Assembly (NCBI RefSeq): GCF_000019785.1
Contig: NC_010524.1
Location: 2,170,001 to 2,234,000, forward strand
Length of the DNA stretch: 64,000 nucleotides
Reading direction: 5' to 3'
Origin: Leptothrix cholodnii SP-6
GTDB lineage: Bacteria > Pseudomonadota > Gammaproteobacteria > Burkholderiales > Burkholderiaceae_C
The number at the start of each line of letters is the position of its first letter. The first letter of the stretch is position 1. Below the pieces are notes generated by a model. It made no database searches and was not told the origin of the DNA. It was given only the letters and a program-made list of their open reading frames with translations. Shown piece by piece: positions 57,001 to 64,000 of the stretch. A program made the position numbers and the translations under genes.

Positions 57001-57295
57001 CGTCGAACAGCACGTAGACGAAGCTGTCGCCGAAGAACGAGAAGCCGCGCACCGTCTTGGCGCCCGGCACCGACAGCATCGTCGTCGCCAGCGGATAGGT
57101 CACCTGGTTCTCGACGATCTGCGGCGCCTGGCCGGGGTAGCTGGTGCGGATGATGACCTGCACGTCCGACAGGTCGGGCAGCGCGTCGATCGGCGTGCTG
57201 CGCAGGCCCCAGACGCCCCAGGCGGTCAGCAGTACGGTGGCCAGCAGCACCAGGAATCGGTTGGCGACCGACCAGCGGATCAGCCGGGCGATCAT
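54095..57295 (-). CDS. cusA: heavy-metal RND efflux pump CusA (with in-frame repeat insertion)
   Basis: 1066 residues from the ATG at 57295. This inner-membrane HME-RND pump exports Cu(I)/Ag(I). The TM4 motif [16 protein letters not shown] matches the CusA (HME4) group rather than CzcA. Two large periplasmic regions and 12 helices are intact. Residues 146-172 (CRPPGAAR...RRPVLS) are absent from family members as far as I know; they are encoded by a palindromic repeat (56794-56856). With them removed the protein would be 1039 residues, close to normal. The insertion keeps the frame, in the first periplasmic part between QYALV and DRGCEQDL. Function may be reduced or kept. It overlaps cusB by 4 bases. 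Confidence 0.9.
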   Translation of the reverse strand: MIARLIRWSVANRFLVLLATVLLTAWGVWGLRSTPIDALPDLSDVQVIIRTSYPGQAPQIVENQVTYPLATTMLSVPGAKTVRGFSFFGDSFVYVLFDDGTDLYWARSRVLEYLNQVQGRLPASAKTSLGPDATGVGWIFQYALVCRPPGAARQPPEGASTGLGAARRPVLSDRGCEQDLSQLRTLQDWFLKYELKSLPDVAEVASVGGMVRQYQVVLDPTKLAAYGITYAQVRDALMAGNQETGGSVLELAEVEYMVRASGYLRSLDDFRTIPLAARGGIPVKLGDVATVQIGPEMRRGIAELDGEGEVAGGVVILRSGKNAQSTITAVKAKLAELQKSLPAGVEIVTTYDRSALIERAIENLTHKLIEEFIVVAAVCALFLWHLRSALVAIIALPLGVLTAFLVMRYQGINANIMSLGGIAIAIGAMVDAAVVMIENAHKKLEAWQHAHPDQVLEGEERWQVMTDAAVEVGPALFFSLLIITLSFIPVFTLEAQEGRLFGPLAFTKTYAMAASAALSVTLIPVLMGYWIRGRIPDEQKNPITRALIAVYRPALEWVLRWPKATLAAALLVLATTAWPLMQLGGEFLPKLDEGDLLYMPSALPGLSAQKAGELLQLTNRMIKTVPEVERVFGKAGRAESATDPAPIEMFETTIQLKPREQWRAGMTPDKLVEELDRAVKVPGLSNLWVPPIRNRIDMLATGIKSPIGVKVTGGDLAAIDRVAARIEQVAKGVPGVSSALAERLTGGRYVDVQIDRAAASRYGLNIADVQALVAGAIGGENVTETIEGRARFPVNLRYPREWRDTPQRLAQLPILTPMGQQITLGSVARVAISDGPPMLKSENARPSGWVYVDVRGRDLAAVANDLRTAVTRDVPLEAGMSVAYSGQFEYLERANARLKVVVPATLLIIFVLLYLTFSRFDEALLIMATLPFALTGGVWFLYLLGYQMSVATGVGFIALAGVAAEFGVVMLLYLKHALQDRLAAGASPSAALVDDAIREGAVLRVRPKAMTVAVILAGLVPIVWSSGTGSEVMSRIAAPMLGGMVTAPLLSLFIVPAVYALLRRRS
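56794..56856 (+). repeat. palindromic dispersed repeat, copy 3 (inside cusA)
   Basis: Begins GCCGGGCCGCCCCAAG, has a GCCCCCTCGGGGGGC core and ends GGGGGTC, in the same order as copy 1 at 36867. It lies within codons 146-172 of cusA, encoded on the opposite strand. The whole insertion relative to the family is 81 bases (56780-56860), a multiple of three. Confidence 0.8.
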
Positions 57296-58863
57296 CGTTG
57301 TGCTCCCGAGGCGGCAACGGCCGGGGCGCGATGGCCGGCGTGCGGGTCGGCGTCGACGCTGCCGGATGCGGCCGTGGCCGGTGCGATCTCGGTCAGGCGG
57401 TAGTCGTCGCCGTGCTGGTCGAAGCCGAAACGTACCGCCTGGCCGGGCTTGAGCCCCTTCAGCAGCTTCGGGTCGGTGACCTTGAACGGCATCGTCATGC
57501 CCGGCCATTTCAGCGCCGGCACCGGCGCGTGTTCGAGCGTGATCGAGCCCGAGTCGGTCTCGACGACGACGCCGGTCGTGCGGTACACCGGGGCCTCTGC
57601 CACCGGCGTGACGGCGGCGCTGGCCGCAGGTGGCGCGCTGCGCGCCATCACGCCCTGCAAGCTGGCTTCCGAGTCGACCAGGAACTGCCCTGACGCCACC
57701 ACCTGCTGCCCGGCGGCGAGGCCGCTGCGCACGACGATGTATTCATCGAACTGCTCGCCGATCTCGACCTCGACCGGGCGGAAGTGCCCCGGCTGCTCCG
57801 ACAGGTAGACCAGCGCGCGCCGGCCGGTGCGGATCACCGCCTCGGCCGGCACCATCAGCGCCTCGCCTTGTGCGGCGCGCAGGCTGACCTGCGCGAACAG
57901 GCCGGCGCGCAGGCGCTGCTTCGGATTCGGCAGCTCGATGCGCAAGCGCAGCGTGCGTGTTTCGCGGTCTGCCTCGGGCAGCACCGCCGCGACCTTGCCG
58001 CGCACCACCTCGCCCGGCAGCGCCGGGAAACGCACCTCGACCGCCTGGCCGGTGCGGATCGTCGCCGCCTGCGCCTCGGGCAAGGCCGCCTCCAGCCAGA
58101 CCGTGGCCAGGCCGTTGATGCGCGCCAGCGTCATGCCGGCCGACACCGTCATGCCCTGGCGCACCATCAGCTCGCTGATGACACCGCCGCCCGGCGCGAC
58201 GAGGGTCTGCACCGCCGCCGGCTGGCCGCTGCGCTCGACCTGCTCGATCAGCGCCGCCGGCATGCCCAGCAGCACCAGCCGGGCGCGCGCCGCCTGCGTC
58301 ATCGCGGCGTCGCCGGTGGCCTTGACGGCCAGGTATTCGTGCTGCGCGCCGAGCCACTCGGGGTTCAGCAGATCGACCAGCGGCGCACCCGCTGCAATCA
58401 CGTCGCCGGGTGCGCGGGCGTAGACCCGTTCGACGAAACCGGCGGTGCGTGCCTGCACGATGCTGATGTCGCGCTCGTTGAGCTGCACCGTGCCGACCAC
58501 CTCGATGGCGGCGCCGATCGGGCGCTTTTCGACCGTCGCCAGCCGCAGGCCGAGCGCCTGCCGGGCCTGGGTCGAGACGGCGAGTGCGGCGCCGCTGTCG
58601 GCACCGGCGTCGGCCTCGTCGGCGTAACGCGGCACCAGCTGCATGTCCATGAACGGCGACTTGCCGGGCTGGTCGAACTTCTGCGTGGGCACCATCGGGT
58701 CGTACCAATACAGCACCTTGCGCTCGGCGGTCGGTGCCGCCGTGTCGGACGCGGCGGTCTGTGCCGATGCACCGGTGCGCCACTGGCTGATGCCCCAGCC
58801 GGCCGCGCCGCCGAGGCCGAGCAGCATGAGGGCTGCGACGAGAGATTTGAGTCGGGTGTTCAT
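57292..58863 (-). CDS. cusB: CusB-type membrane fusion protein with fused CusF-like domain
   Basis: 523 residues from the ATG at 58863. The N-terminal membrane anchor (about 7-26) is followed by a heavy-metal-binding motif region ([20 protein letters not shown]) typical of CusB-like proteins, then the adaptor (RND-MFP) barrel-sandwich core. At the end (about 420-505) a CusF-like copper-binding domain is fused: [12 protein letters not shown] carries the Trp/Met pattern of CusF. Separate CusF proteins are usual in enterobacteria; the fusion is seen in other proteobacteria. It overlaps cusA by 4 bases and follows cusC by 5 bases. Confidence 0.93.
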   Translation of the reverse strand: MNTRLKSLVAALMLLGLGGAAGWGISQWRTGASAQTAASDTAAPTAERKVLYWYDPMVPTQKFDQPGKSPFMDMQLVPRYADEADAGADSGAALAVSTQARQALGLRLATVEKRPIGAAIEVVGTVQLNERDISIVQARTAGFVERVYARAPGDVIAAGAPLVDLLNPEWLGAQHEYLAVKATGDAAMTQAARARLVLLGMPAALIEQVERSGQPAAVQTLVAPGGGVISELMVRQGMTVSAGMTLARINGLATVWLEAALPEAQAATIRTGQAVEVRFPALPGEVVRGKVAAVLPEADRETRTLRLRIELPNPKQRLRAGLFAQVSLRAAQGEALMVPAEAVIRTGRRALVYLSEQPGHFRPVEVEIGEQFDEYIVVRSGLAAGQQVVASGQFLVDSEASLQGVMARSAPPAASAAVTPVAEAPVYRTTGVVVETDSGSITLEHAPVPALKWPGMTMPFKVTDPKLLKGLKPGQAVRFGFDQHGDDYRLTEIAPATAASGSVDADPHAGHRAPAVAASGAQR

Positions 58864-58868
58864 GGCGG

Positions 58869-60110
58869 TCACTCCGCGATCAAAGTGTTGAGGCGCACCT
58901 GCAGCGCCAGGCGCTGGGCGTCGAGCTCGATCAGGCGCAGGCGGGTTTCGACCGCTTCGCGGCGCGCCATCAGCACGTCGGCCAGCATGCCGCGGCCGCC
59001 CTGGTAGCTGGCCAGCGCCAGCGCGATGCGCTCGTCGGCCAGCGGCAGGCCGCTGTCGACCAGGCGCGCACGCTGCGCGTCGAGTGCGGCCAGCTCGGCG
59101 AGCTGGGCCTCGATCTCCTCGCCGTGGCGGCGGATCGTGTCCTCGCGTTCGGCCTCGATGCGGGCGATGTCCTGCTGCTTGCCGGCCAGCATCGGGCGCT
59201 GGCGCCGATCGCGCGCCCACGGCAGGTCGAAGCTGAACTGGAACGACACCATGTCGCCGTACTGCGGGCCGCGGCGGCTGTAGGCCACCTCCCAGGCCCA
59301 GTCGCCGCGCTGCTCGGCGTCGGCCTCGCGGGCCTCGGCCTGCGCCATCGCCTGCATCGCCGCATAGGGCGCGATCTCGGCGTGGCGGTGGATCTGCGCG
59401 CGCACTTCGTCGCCCGACTGGGCCAGCGCGGGCGGGTCGCCGTCGAGCGGTTCGTCGGCCCGTGCGCCAACCCAGCGGCGCAGCGCCGAGCGGGCTTTGG
59501 CGATGTCGCGCTGCGCATCGTCGTGGCGGTCGGCCAGTGCCAGGCCTTCCTGGCGCGCCATCGTGCGCTCGGCCGGCAGGGCCTGGCCGGCGGTGATGCG
59601 CGCGCCCAGGGTGTCGATCAGCAGCTGGTTCTCGGTCGTCAGATCGCGCAGCTGCGCGGCGCGGCGTTCGGCAAAGTGCACGCCCAGCCAGGCCAGCGCG
59701 GCTTCGCGTCGCACGGTCAGTTCGGCCACGGCCAGCATCGCCCGCTCACGTTCGATGCGGGCCTGGGCGCCGGCTGCGCGGGCTTCGCGGCGGGCGCCGT
59801 TGGGCACCTCCTGCATCAGGCCGATGCGCTGCATGGTCATGAAGTCGCGCGTCAGACTCCAGCGGTCGGCGCCGCTGACGGGCAGGTTGTCGACGCCCAG
59901 CGTCAGGCGCGGATCGGGCAAGGTGGCGGCAGCCGGTTGCACCGCCTCGGCGCCGGCCAGCGCGCTGCGCTGCGCGAGCAGGGCCGGTGCCTGGTCGCGT
60001 GCCAGCCGGGTGGTTTCGTCGTAGCTCAAGCCTGCGACGGCGAGTGTCGGCAGGCCGAAGGCCAGCGCGACGGCGACGCGCAGGCGGCAAAGTGTGTGAA
60101 CCATGTCCAT
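58869..60110 (-). CDS. cusC: outer-membrane efflux protein, CusC/TolC family
   Basis: 413 residues with an N-terminal signal (to about 27, LAVAGLSYDE). Two long helical halves typical of outer membrane factor proteins are present (LAQRSALAGAEAVQPAAATLPDPRL; IALALASYQGGRGMLADVL). There is no lipobox Cys at the signal end. It completes the three-part export machine with CusA and CusB. The first Met is at 60110 and a second possible start lies two codons on. Confidence 0.85.
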   Translation of the reverse strand: MDMVHTLCRLRVAVALAFGLPTLAVAGLSYDETTRLARDQAPALLAQRSALAGAEAVQPAAATLPDPRLTLGVDNLPVSGADRWSLTRDFMTMQRIGLMQEVPNGARREARAAGAQARIERERAMLAVAELTVRREAALAWLGVHFAERRAAQLRDLTTENQLLIDTLGARITAGQALPAERTMARQEGLALADRHDDAQRDIAKARSALRRWVGARADEPLDGDPPALAQSGDEVRAQIHRHAEIAPYAAMQAMAQAEAREADAEQRGDWAWEVAYSRRGPQYGDMVSFQFSFDLPWARDRRQRPMLAGKQQDIARIEAEREDTIRRHGEEIEAQLAELAALDAQRARLVDSGLPLADERIALALASYQGGRGMLADVLMARREAVETRLRLIELDAQRLALQVRLNTLIAE

Positions 60111-60182
60111 CCTTCAAAAACAACGCGACCGGAAACAGCACGGCACAGCGCCCGGGCGGGCGCAGGCCGACAGCGTTTCGCG

Positions 60183-60671
60183 CTAGTTGCGAAGGACGAG
60201 CAGGGACAGGTAGAGCGGCGGCGCCCCGGGTGGCGAGGCACCCGGCGGCGTCAGGCCGGCACGGCGGTTCGGGGACAGCGGCGCCACGGCGGCGGGCCGC
60301 CAGTCGAGCACCGCCAGCAGCGCGGGCGTGGGCAGGTCGTCCGGCCAGGCCGATGGCGCCGGGTTGACCGTCTGCGTGCCTTGCTCGCAATGGGCCTTGC
60401 ACAGCTGCGGCTGGTCCGGGTCCATCGCGGTCGACGCCATGTTGCCGTCGCAGCCGGGCATGTCGGCCATCGCGGCGGCGAGCCCGGGGCCTGCCGGGGT
60501 GGCGGTCGGCACGCCGGCCACGACCTGCGGGCAGGCATAGGCGGCGGTGGCGATCTGCGTGAACAGCAGCACCACGAAAAGCCAGGCGGACAGCCAGCGA
60601 CGTTGACGACGATCGAACACCACGGGCGCCAGTCTACGGTGCAAGAGTCGTGCAACCTTGATGGACGTCAA
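60183..60671 (-). CDS. small secreted or membrane protein with Cys/His/Met residues, cus-linked
   Basis: Up to 162 residues; the start is uncertain (TTG at 60671, or GTG codons 16-17 codons later). A hydrophobic segment (WLSAWLFVVLLFTQIATAAYAC) looks like a signal or anchor. The rest has the metal-ligand-rich MPGCDGNM and LCKAHCEQG, then a Pro-rich tail. No family is named with certainty. It lies 72 bases upstream of cusC on the same strand, and small proteins with such motifs often sit at the head of copper/heavy-metal efflux operons, so metal sensing or binding in the periplasm is a fair guess. Confidence 0.6.
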   Translation of the reverse strand: MTSIKVARLLHRRLAPVVFDRRQRRWLSAWLFVVLLFTQIATAAYACPQVVAGVPTATPAGPGLAAAMADMPGCDGNMASTAMDPDQPQLCKAHCEQGTQTVNPAPSAWPDDLPTPALLAVLDWRPAAVAPLSPNRRAGLTPPGASPPGAPPLYLSLLVLRN

Positions 60672-60807
60672 GGCGCTGATCCGGCTGCACGGCGTGACAA
60701 CGAATGTGTCGCTGTCTCGTGCATCGCCGATACCCTCTGATGCATGTCAATGAGGCCGGTGCCCGAAGCGTGCCCAATGTGCACGAGTTGAACCACAGGA
60801 GGCACAC

Positions 60808-60966
60808 ATGCACGCACTCAAGGATCTTTTCACCACCGACGTCGGCCTGATGAGCATCGGCGGCATCGCCTTCATGATCGGCATGGGCGTGTTCTTCGTG
60901 CGCTACTTCTTCAAGCACATGGAAGAAGACGGCGCCCGCGCAGCGGCCGCCAGCGCCAAGCATTGA
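60808..60966 (+). CDS. DUF3149-family membrane microprotein
   Basis: 52 residues. A short start (MHALKDLFTTDVGLM) precedes one membrane helix (about 15-33, SIGGIAFMIGMGVFFVRYFF) and an Ala-rich charged tail. It fits the DUF3149 family found in betaproteobacteria. Function unknown. An AGGAGG site lies 8 bases ahead of the ATG, which makes the gene convincing despite its size. Confidence 0.82.
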   Translation: MHALKDLFTTDVGLMSIGGIAFMIGMGVFFVRYFFKHMEEDGARAAAASAKH

Positions 60967-61031
60967 ACGTCGCGACCTGAGGGCCGGGCCGGGGCGCGCG
61001 CCACGGCCGAGGCGGGTTGACGCGCAGGCAT

Positions 61032-61048
61032 GGCTCATGCCATGAGCC
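61032..61048. promoter_or_regulatory. 17-bp near-perfect palindrome before rmuC
   Basis: GGCTCATG and CATGAGCC flank one central C, 46 bases ahead of the rmuC start. It could be an operator or an RNA hairpin; an overlapping GGCATG/CATGCC pair starts at 61028. No regulator is known. Confidence 0.35.
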
Positions 61049-61093
61049 TGTGGCGTGCGAGGCTGCGGGGGATCTGCCTGAGACAATTCCGCC

Positions 61094-62533
61094 ATGCCCT
61101 CGCTGTCCTCGATGTTGCTGATCGTTCTCGCCGTGCTCGGCGGGCTGAACCTGTTTGTGCTGGTTCAGCTGCTGCGCCAGACCGGCTCGGACCAGGATCC
61201 CGACAGCCAATGGCAGTGGCTGCAGACCACCTTGACGGCGCTGCAGCGCGATCAGCACAGTGGCGCCGAGCGCACCGAGCGTGAACTGCGCGGCGCCGTG
61301 CTGGCCGCCGCGCGCGACACCCGGGTCGAACTCGGTGGCGGGCTGGCCGAGTTCCAGCGGCTGCTGATGGCGCAATCGGGCGAGGTGGCGCGCACGCAGA
61401 ACGAGCAGATCGACTCGTTTCGCATCCAGCTGGCCGCGATGCAGACCGGCCTCGACCAGCGCCTGGCCGGCCTGCAGGGGGGCATCGAGCAGCGGCTGGT
61501 GTCGATGCAGGGCAGCGTCGAGCAGCGCTTGAGCAATCTGCAGGGCGGTGTCGAGCAGCGCCTGGCCAGCCTGCAGGCCGACAACGAGAAGAAGCTCGAC
61601 CAGATGCGCGCCACGGTCGACGAGAAGCTGCACGCCACGCTGGAGGCGCGGCTGGGCGAGAGCTTCAAGCAGGTCGCCGAGCGGCTCGAGCAGGTGCACC
61701 GCGGCCTGGGTGAGATGCAGACGCTGGCGCAGGGCGTGGGCGACCTCAAGCGCGTGCTGACCAACGTGAAGGCGCGCGGCGTGTTCGGCGAGGTGCAGCT
61801 CGCCGGCCTGCTGGAGCAGGTGCTGACGCACGAGCAGTACGCCGTCAACGTGGCCACCGTGCCGGGCAGCAACGAGCGGGTGGAGTTCGCGATCCGCCTG
61901 CCCGGCCGCGCGGTGGGCGGGGCGCCGGATGCGCCGGTCTGGCTGCCGATCGACGCCAAATTCCCGCGCGAGGACTACGAACGTTTGCTCGACGCCCACG
62001 ACCGCGCCGACCGCGAGGCGGCCGAGGCAGCGGCCAAGGCGCTCGAGCAGCGCATCCGCGACGAGGCCCGCAGCATCGCCGCCAAATACCTGGCGCCGCC
62101 GCACACCACCGATTTCGCGATCCTGTTCCTGCCCACCGAGGGCCTGTACGCCGAGCTGCTGCGCCGCCCCGGTCTGACCGAGGCGCTGCAGCGCCAGCAC
62201 CGCGTCACGCTGGCCGGGCCGACCACGCTGCTGGCGATGCTCAACAGCCTGCAGATGGGCTTTCGCACGCTGGCGCTGGAGCAGCGCAGCTCGGAGGTCT
62301 GGAGCGTGCTGGGCGCCGTCAAGACCGAGTTCGCCAAGTTCGGCGACGTGCTGGCCAAGACCAAGAAGAAGCTGCTCGAGGCGCACAACACCATCGACGA
62401 CGCCGAGGTGCGCGCGCGCTCGATGGCGCGCAAGCTCAAGTCGGTGGAGGCGCTGCCCGAGCCCGAGGCGCGCGCGCTGTTGCCGGTCGAGTCCGGCGTG
62501 GCGCGGGATGGCGACGCGGCAACGGCCGGCTGA
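61094..62533 (+). CDS. rmuC: DNA recombination protein RmuC
   Basis: 479 residues. RmuC limits rearrangement at inverted repeats and is thought to be a nuclease. An N-terminal membrane helix (7-25, MLLIVLAVLGGLNLFVLVQ) is followed by a coiled-coil region and the RmuC nuclease-like domain (about 225-430), with motifs RGVFGEVQLAGLLEQ, LPIDAKFPREDYERL and FAILFLPTEGLYAELLRR. Residues 119-162 contain four 11-residue repeats. It converges with mnmC. Confidence 0.95.
   Translation: MPSLSSMLLIVLAVLGGLNLFVLVQLLRQTGSDQDPDSQWQWLQTTLTALQRDQHSGAERTERELRGAVLAAARDTRVELGGGLAEFQRLLMAQSGEVARTQNEQIDSFRIQLAAMQTGLDQRLAGLQGGIEQRLVSMQGSVEQRLSNLQGGVEQRLASLQADNEKKLDQMRATVDEKLHATLEARLGESFKQVAERLEQVHRGLGEMQTLAQGVGDLKRVLTNVKARGVFGEVQLAGLLEQVLTHEQYAVNVATVPGSNERVEFAIRLPGRAVGGAPDAPVWLPIDAKFPREDYERLLDAHDRADREAAEAAAKALEQRIRDEARSIAAKYLAPPHTTDFAILFLPTEGLYAELLRRPGLTEALQRQHRVTLAGPTTLLAMLNSLQMGFRTLALEQRSSEVWSVLGAVKTEFAKFGDVLAKTKKKLLEAHNTIDDAEVRARSMARKLKSVEALPEPEARALLPVESGVARDGDAATAG
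61448..61579 (+). repeat. four 33-bp tandem coding repeats in rmuC
   Basis: Residues 119-162 read as four 11-residue units: GLDQRLAGLQG, GIEQRLVSMQG, SVEQRLSNLQG and GVEQRLASLQA. The common pattern x-(V/I/L)-(E/D)-Q-R-L-x-x-(L/M)-Q-(G/A) is a hendecad coiled coil. Copy number is a candidate for strain variation. Confidence 0.85.
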
Positions 62534-62545
62534 AGCGAGGTTGCG

Positions 62546-64000
62546 TCACTTCGACAGGCGCGCCGGGTCGAGCGCGTTGCGCAGGTCGGCGTCCACCGGC
62601 GCGGGTGCGCCGCTCACCCAGGCCGCCAGCAGCCGGCCGGCCAGCGCGGCGCTGGTGATGCCGCGCGAGCCCAAGCCGGTGCACAGGTAGAGGCCGGATC
62701 GATCGTCCACACAACGCGGCTGATGGCGATGGGCGTCGAGCCGCACCCGGCCGCCGCGCGCCTGCGCCAGTTGCGCCAGATCGATCGGCGGGCCGACCAG
62801 CGGCAGGCGGTCGGCGGTGACGGCGCGCCAGCCGGCCCGGCCGGGCAGCAGCGTGGTGCCGAATTCGGCTGCGGTGGCATCGAGCACACCCAGCCCGGCG
62901 GCGCGTTGCAGGTTGCGCTGCTGATCGGCCAGCCGCAAGGCCGCACCGTCGATGCCGACCGGTTCGTCCTGCGTGGTCGCGCCGACCAGCACGTCGCCGT
63001 TGTCCAGCCGCAGCGCGTAACCCTGACCGGCGACGGTCAGACGCGGCGGCCGCAGCCCCGGCGTGCCGGCGGGGATGCGCGTGACCTGGCCGCGCACCGC
63101 CGACAGGCCCGGCGGCGGGCAGTGGGCCGGCAGCAGCCGGGCGGCGTCGAGCGCGTTGGCGAGCACCAGCACCGGCGCGCTGGCGATCACGCGGCCGTGG
63201 CGATCGATCGCCTGCCAGCCGCCGTGGTGGTCGGCCGCGCCATCACGCGGGCCGCGCAAGGCGGCGACTCCGGTGCCACCGATCCAGCGCGCCGAATCGC
63301 CGGCCGATTGCAGCATCCAGCGGCTGTAGCCGGCCGGGTCGAGCCAGCCGGCGGCGCCGTAGTGCCAGGCGCCGCACGGCAGTTCGAGGCCCGCGGCAGC
63401 CCGGGCGCCGGCCACGTCGAGCCAGGCCAGCCAGGCTCGTGGCAGGCCGACCGCACTCAGCTGTGCCTCGGCCTGGGTGGTGTTGAGGCGCTCGTCCAGC
63501 CGCAGGAAACCCGCCAGCGTGCCGGCCAGCTCACCCGCGGCCAGTCCGGCCGCTGCGTTGCGCGCGGTGTGCATCGCCGCCGCCCGGAACCAGCGCGCGT
63601 GCGGGCTGTCGGGTGCGTTGAAGATGCCGTGCATCAGGCCGCCGGCGTTGCCGGAGGTTTCCTGCGCCGGCCCGGCCTGGCGGTCGATCACGGTCGATCG
63701 CCAGCCCTGCAGCGCCAGTGCCTGCGCCACCGCGCAGCCGGCCAGGCCACCACCGATCACCAGCGCCTCGCGGGCGGCGGCGTGCGGCCATCGCCAACCA
63801 CGCGGCGGCTCGGGCTGAAAGCGCGGCGCGTAGCGGGCCACCGTGGCGTCCGCGCCGGTGGCACGCACCTCGAACCCCTGCCGCACCAGCCCGTCGCGCA
63901 CCGCGCTGTCCGCGTGCCCGCTCGCGGCCATCGCGCCGGGCGCAGCCAGGCGGGCGATGCGCTTGAACACGTCGGCCGACCACATCGCCGGATTGCGGGC
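62546..64000 (-). CDS. mnmC: tRNA modification enzyme MnmC, C-terminal part (cut by window end)
   Basis: The frame is open to base 64000, so the start lies beyond the window; about 484 residues are visible, including NPAMWS near the edge. The FAD oxidase (MnmC1) domain is present: [80 protein letters not shown] and [19 protein letters not shown]. It removes the carboxymethyl group of cmnm5(s2)U34; the N-terminal methyltransferase half, expected in the bifunctional enzyme, is outside the window except its end. It converges with rmuC, with a gap of 12 bases. Confidence 0.93.

Noticed and set aside
54095..57295. cusA as a pseudogene because of the inserted repeat
   Set aside because: The insertion is 81 bases, keeps the frame and has no stop. 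All conserved motifs on both sides are intact, so a full-length protein is expected.
53612..57403. Plus-strand open frame of 1263 codons opposite cusA
   Set aside because: Low-complexity His/Arg/Gln/Asp-rich product, no motif, and antisense to a clear RND pump. It is a codon mirror effect.
61017..61022. TTGACG as a -35 box for rmuC
   Set aside because: No TATAAT-like hexamer lies at 16-18 bases downstream; the palindrome there is not AT-rich.

Overview
The window comes from a very GC-rich Gram-negative chromosome. Codon third positions are almost all G or C, genes are tightly packed, and no gene-free stretch exceeds 300 bases. The gene content (NadA/NadB, DsbD plus a TlpA-like thioredoxin, RmuC, MnmC, a DUF3149 microprotein, a Yej-type peptide transporter, phenylalanine hydroxylase) points to a betaproteobacterium of the order Burkholderiales. 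The Leptothrix/Rubrivivax/Ideonella branch is my best guess; that placement is inference. No tRNA, rRNA, CRISPR array, insertion sequence or prophage was seen.

Layout. 1-1930: end of gabT and gabD (GABA to succinate). 1961-3611: a divergent pair of signalling genes, a degenerate GGDEF protein and a stand-alone receiver domain. 3723-9519: mfd, serB, an HDOD protein and an RraA-like protein. 9551-13342 (minus): dsbD, a TlpA-like thioredoxin and an Fsr-like MFS exporter. 13555-20909: three paralogous, apparently undescribed proteins (A, B, C), each with an alpha/beta N-terminal domain, a low-complexity linker and a roadblock-like C-terminal domain. They are interleaved with nadA, a ComFB-like gene and nadB. 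20970-30374 (minus): alaA-like aminotransferase, hom, thrC, mobB, moeA, moaD, moaE, clpB. 30527-33388 (plus): Mth938-like protein, Bcp-type peroxiredoxin and a PIN-PhoH ATPase, with two good intrinsic terminators.

33456-41763 (minus) is a Yej-type peptide ABC transporter (lipoprotein receptor, two permeases, fused double ATPase) together with an LD-carboxypeptidase and tadA. This suggests import and trimming of murein peptides. 41823-44405 is a P-type cation ATPase whose end overlaps a convergent Lrp/AsnC regulator. Divergent from that regulator, 45071-54068 forms an aromatic amino acid block: a TrpXYZ-like ABC importer, a Glu/Leu/Phe-type dehydrogenase, 4-hydroxyphenylpyruvate dioxygenase, a VOC-fold metalloprotein, fumarylacetoacetase, PhhB, PhhA and a dihydropteridine-reductase-like SDR. 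The block encodes Phe to Tyr to homogentisate and the last hydrolysis, but not the usual homogentisate dioxygenase or maleylacetoacetate isomerase. The VOC protein lies where the ring-cleavage gene would be expected.

54095-60671 (minus) is a Cus-type copper/silver efflux operon (cusA, cusB with a fused CusF-like domain, cusC, a small Cys/His/Met-containing secreted protein). Its cusA carries an in-frame 27-codon insertion made of a palindromic repeat that also occurs in two intergenic gaps of this window. 60808-64000 holds a DUF3149 microprotein, rmuC with an 11-residue coiled-coil repeat, and the C-terminal part of mnmC cut by the window edge.
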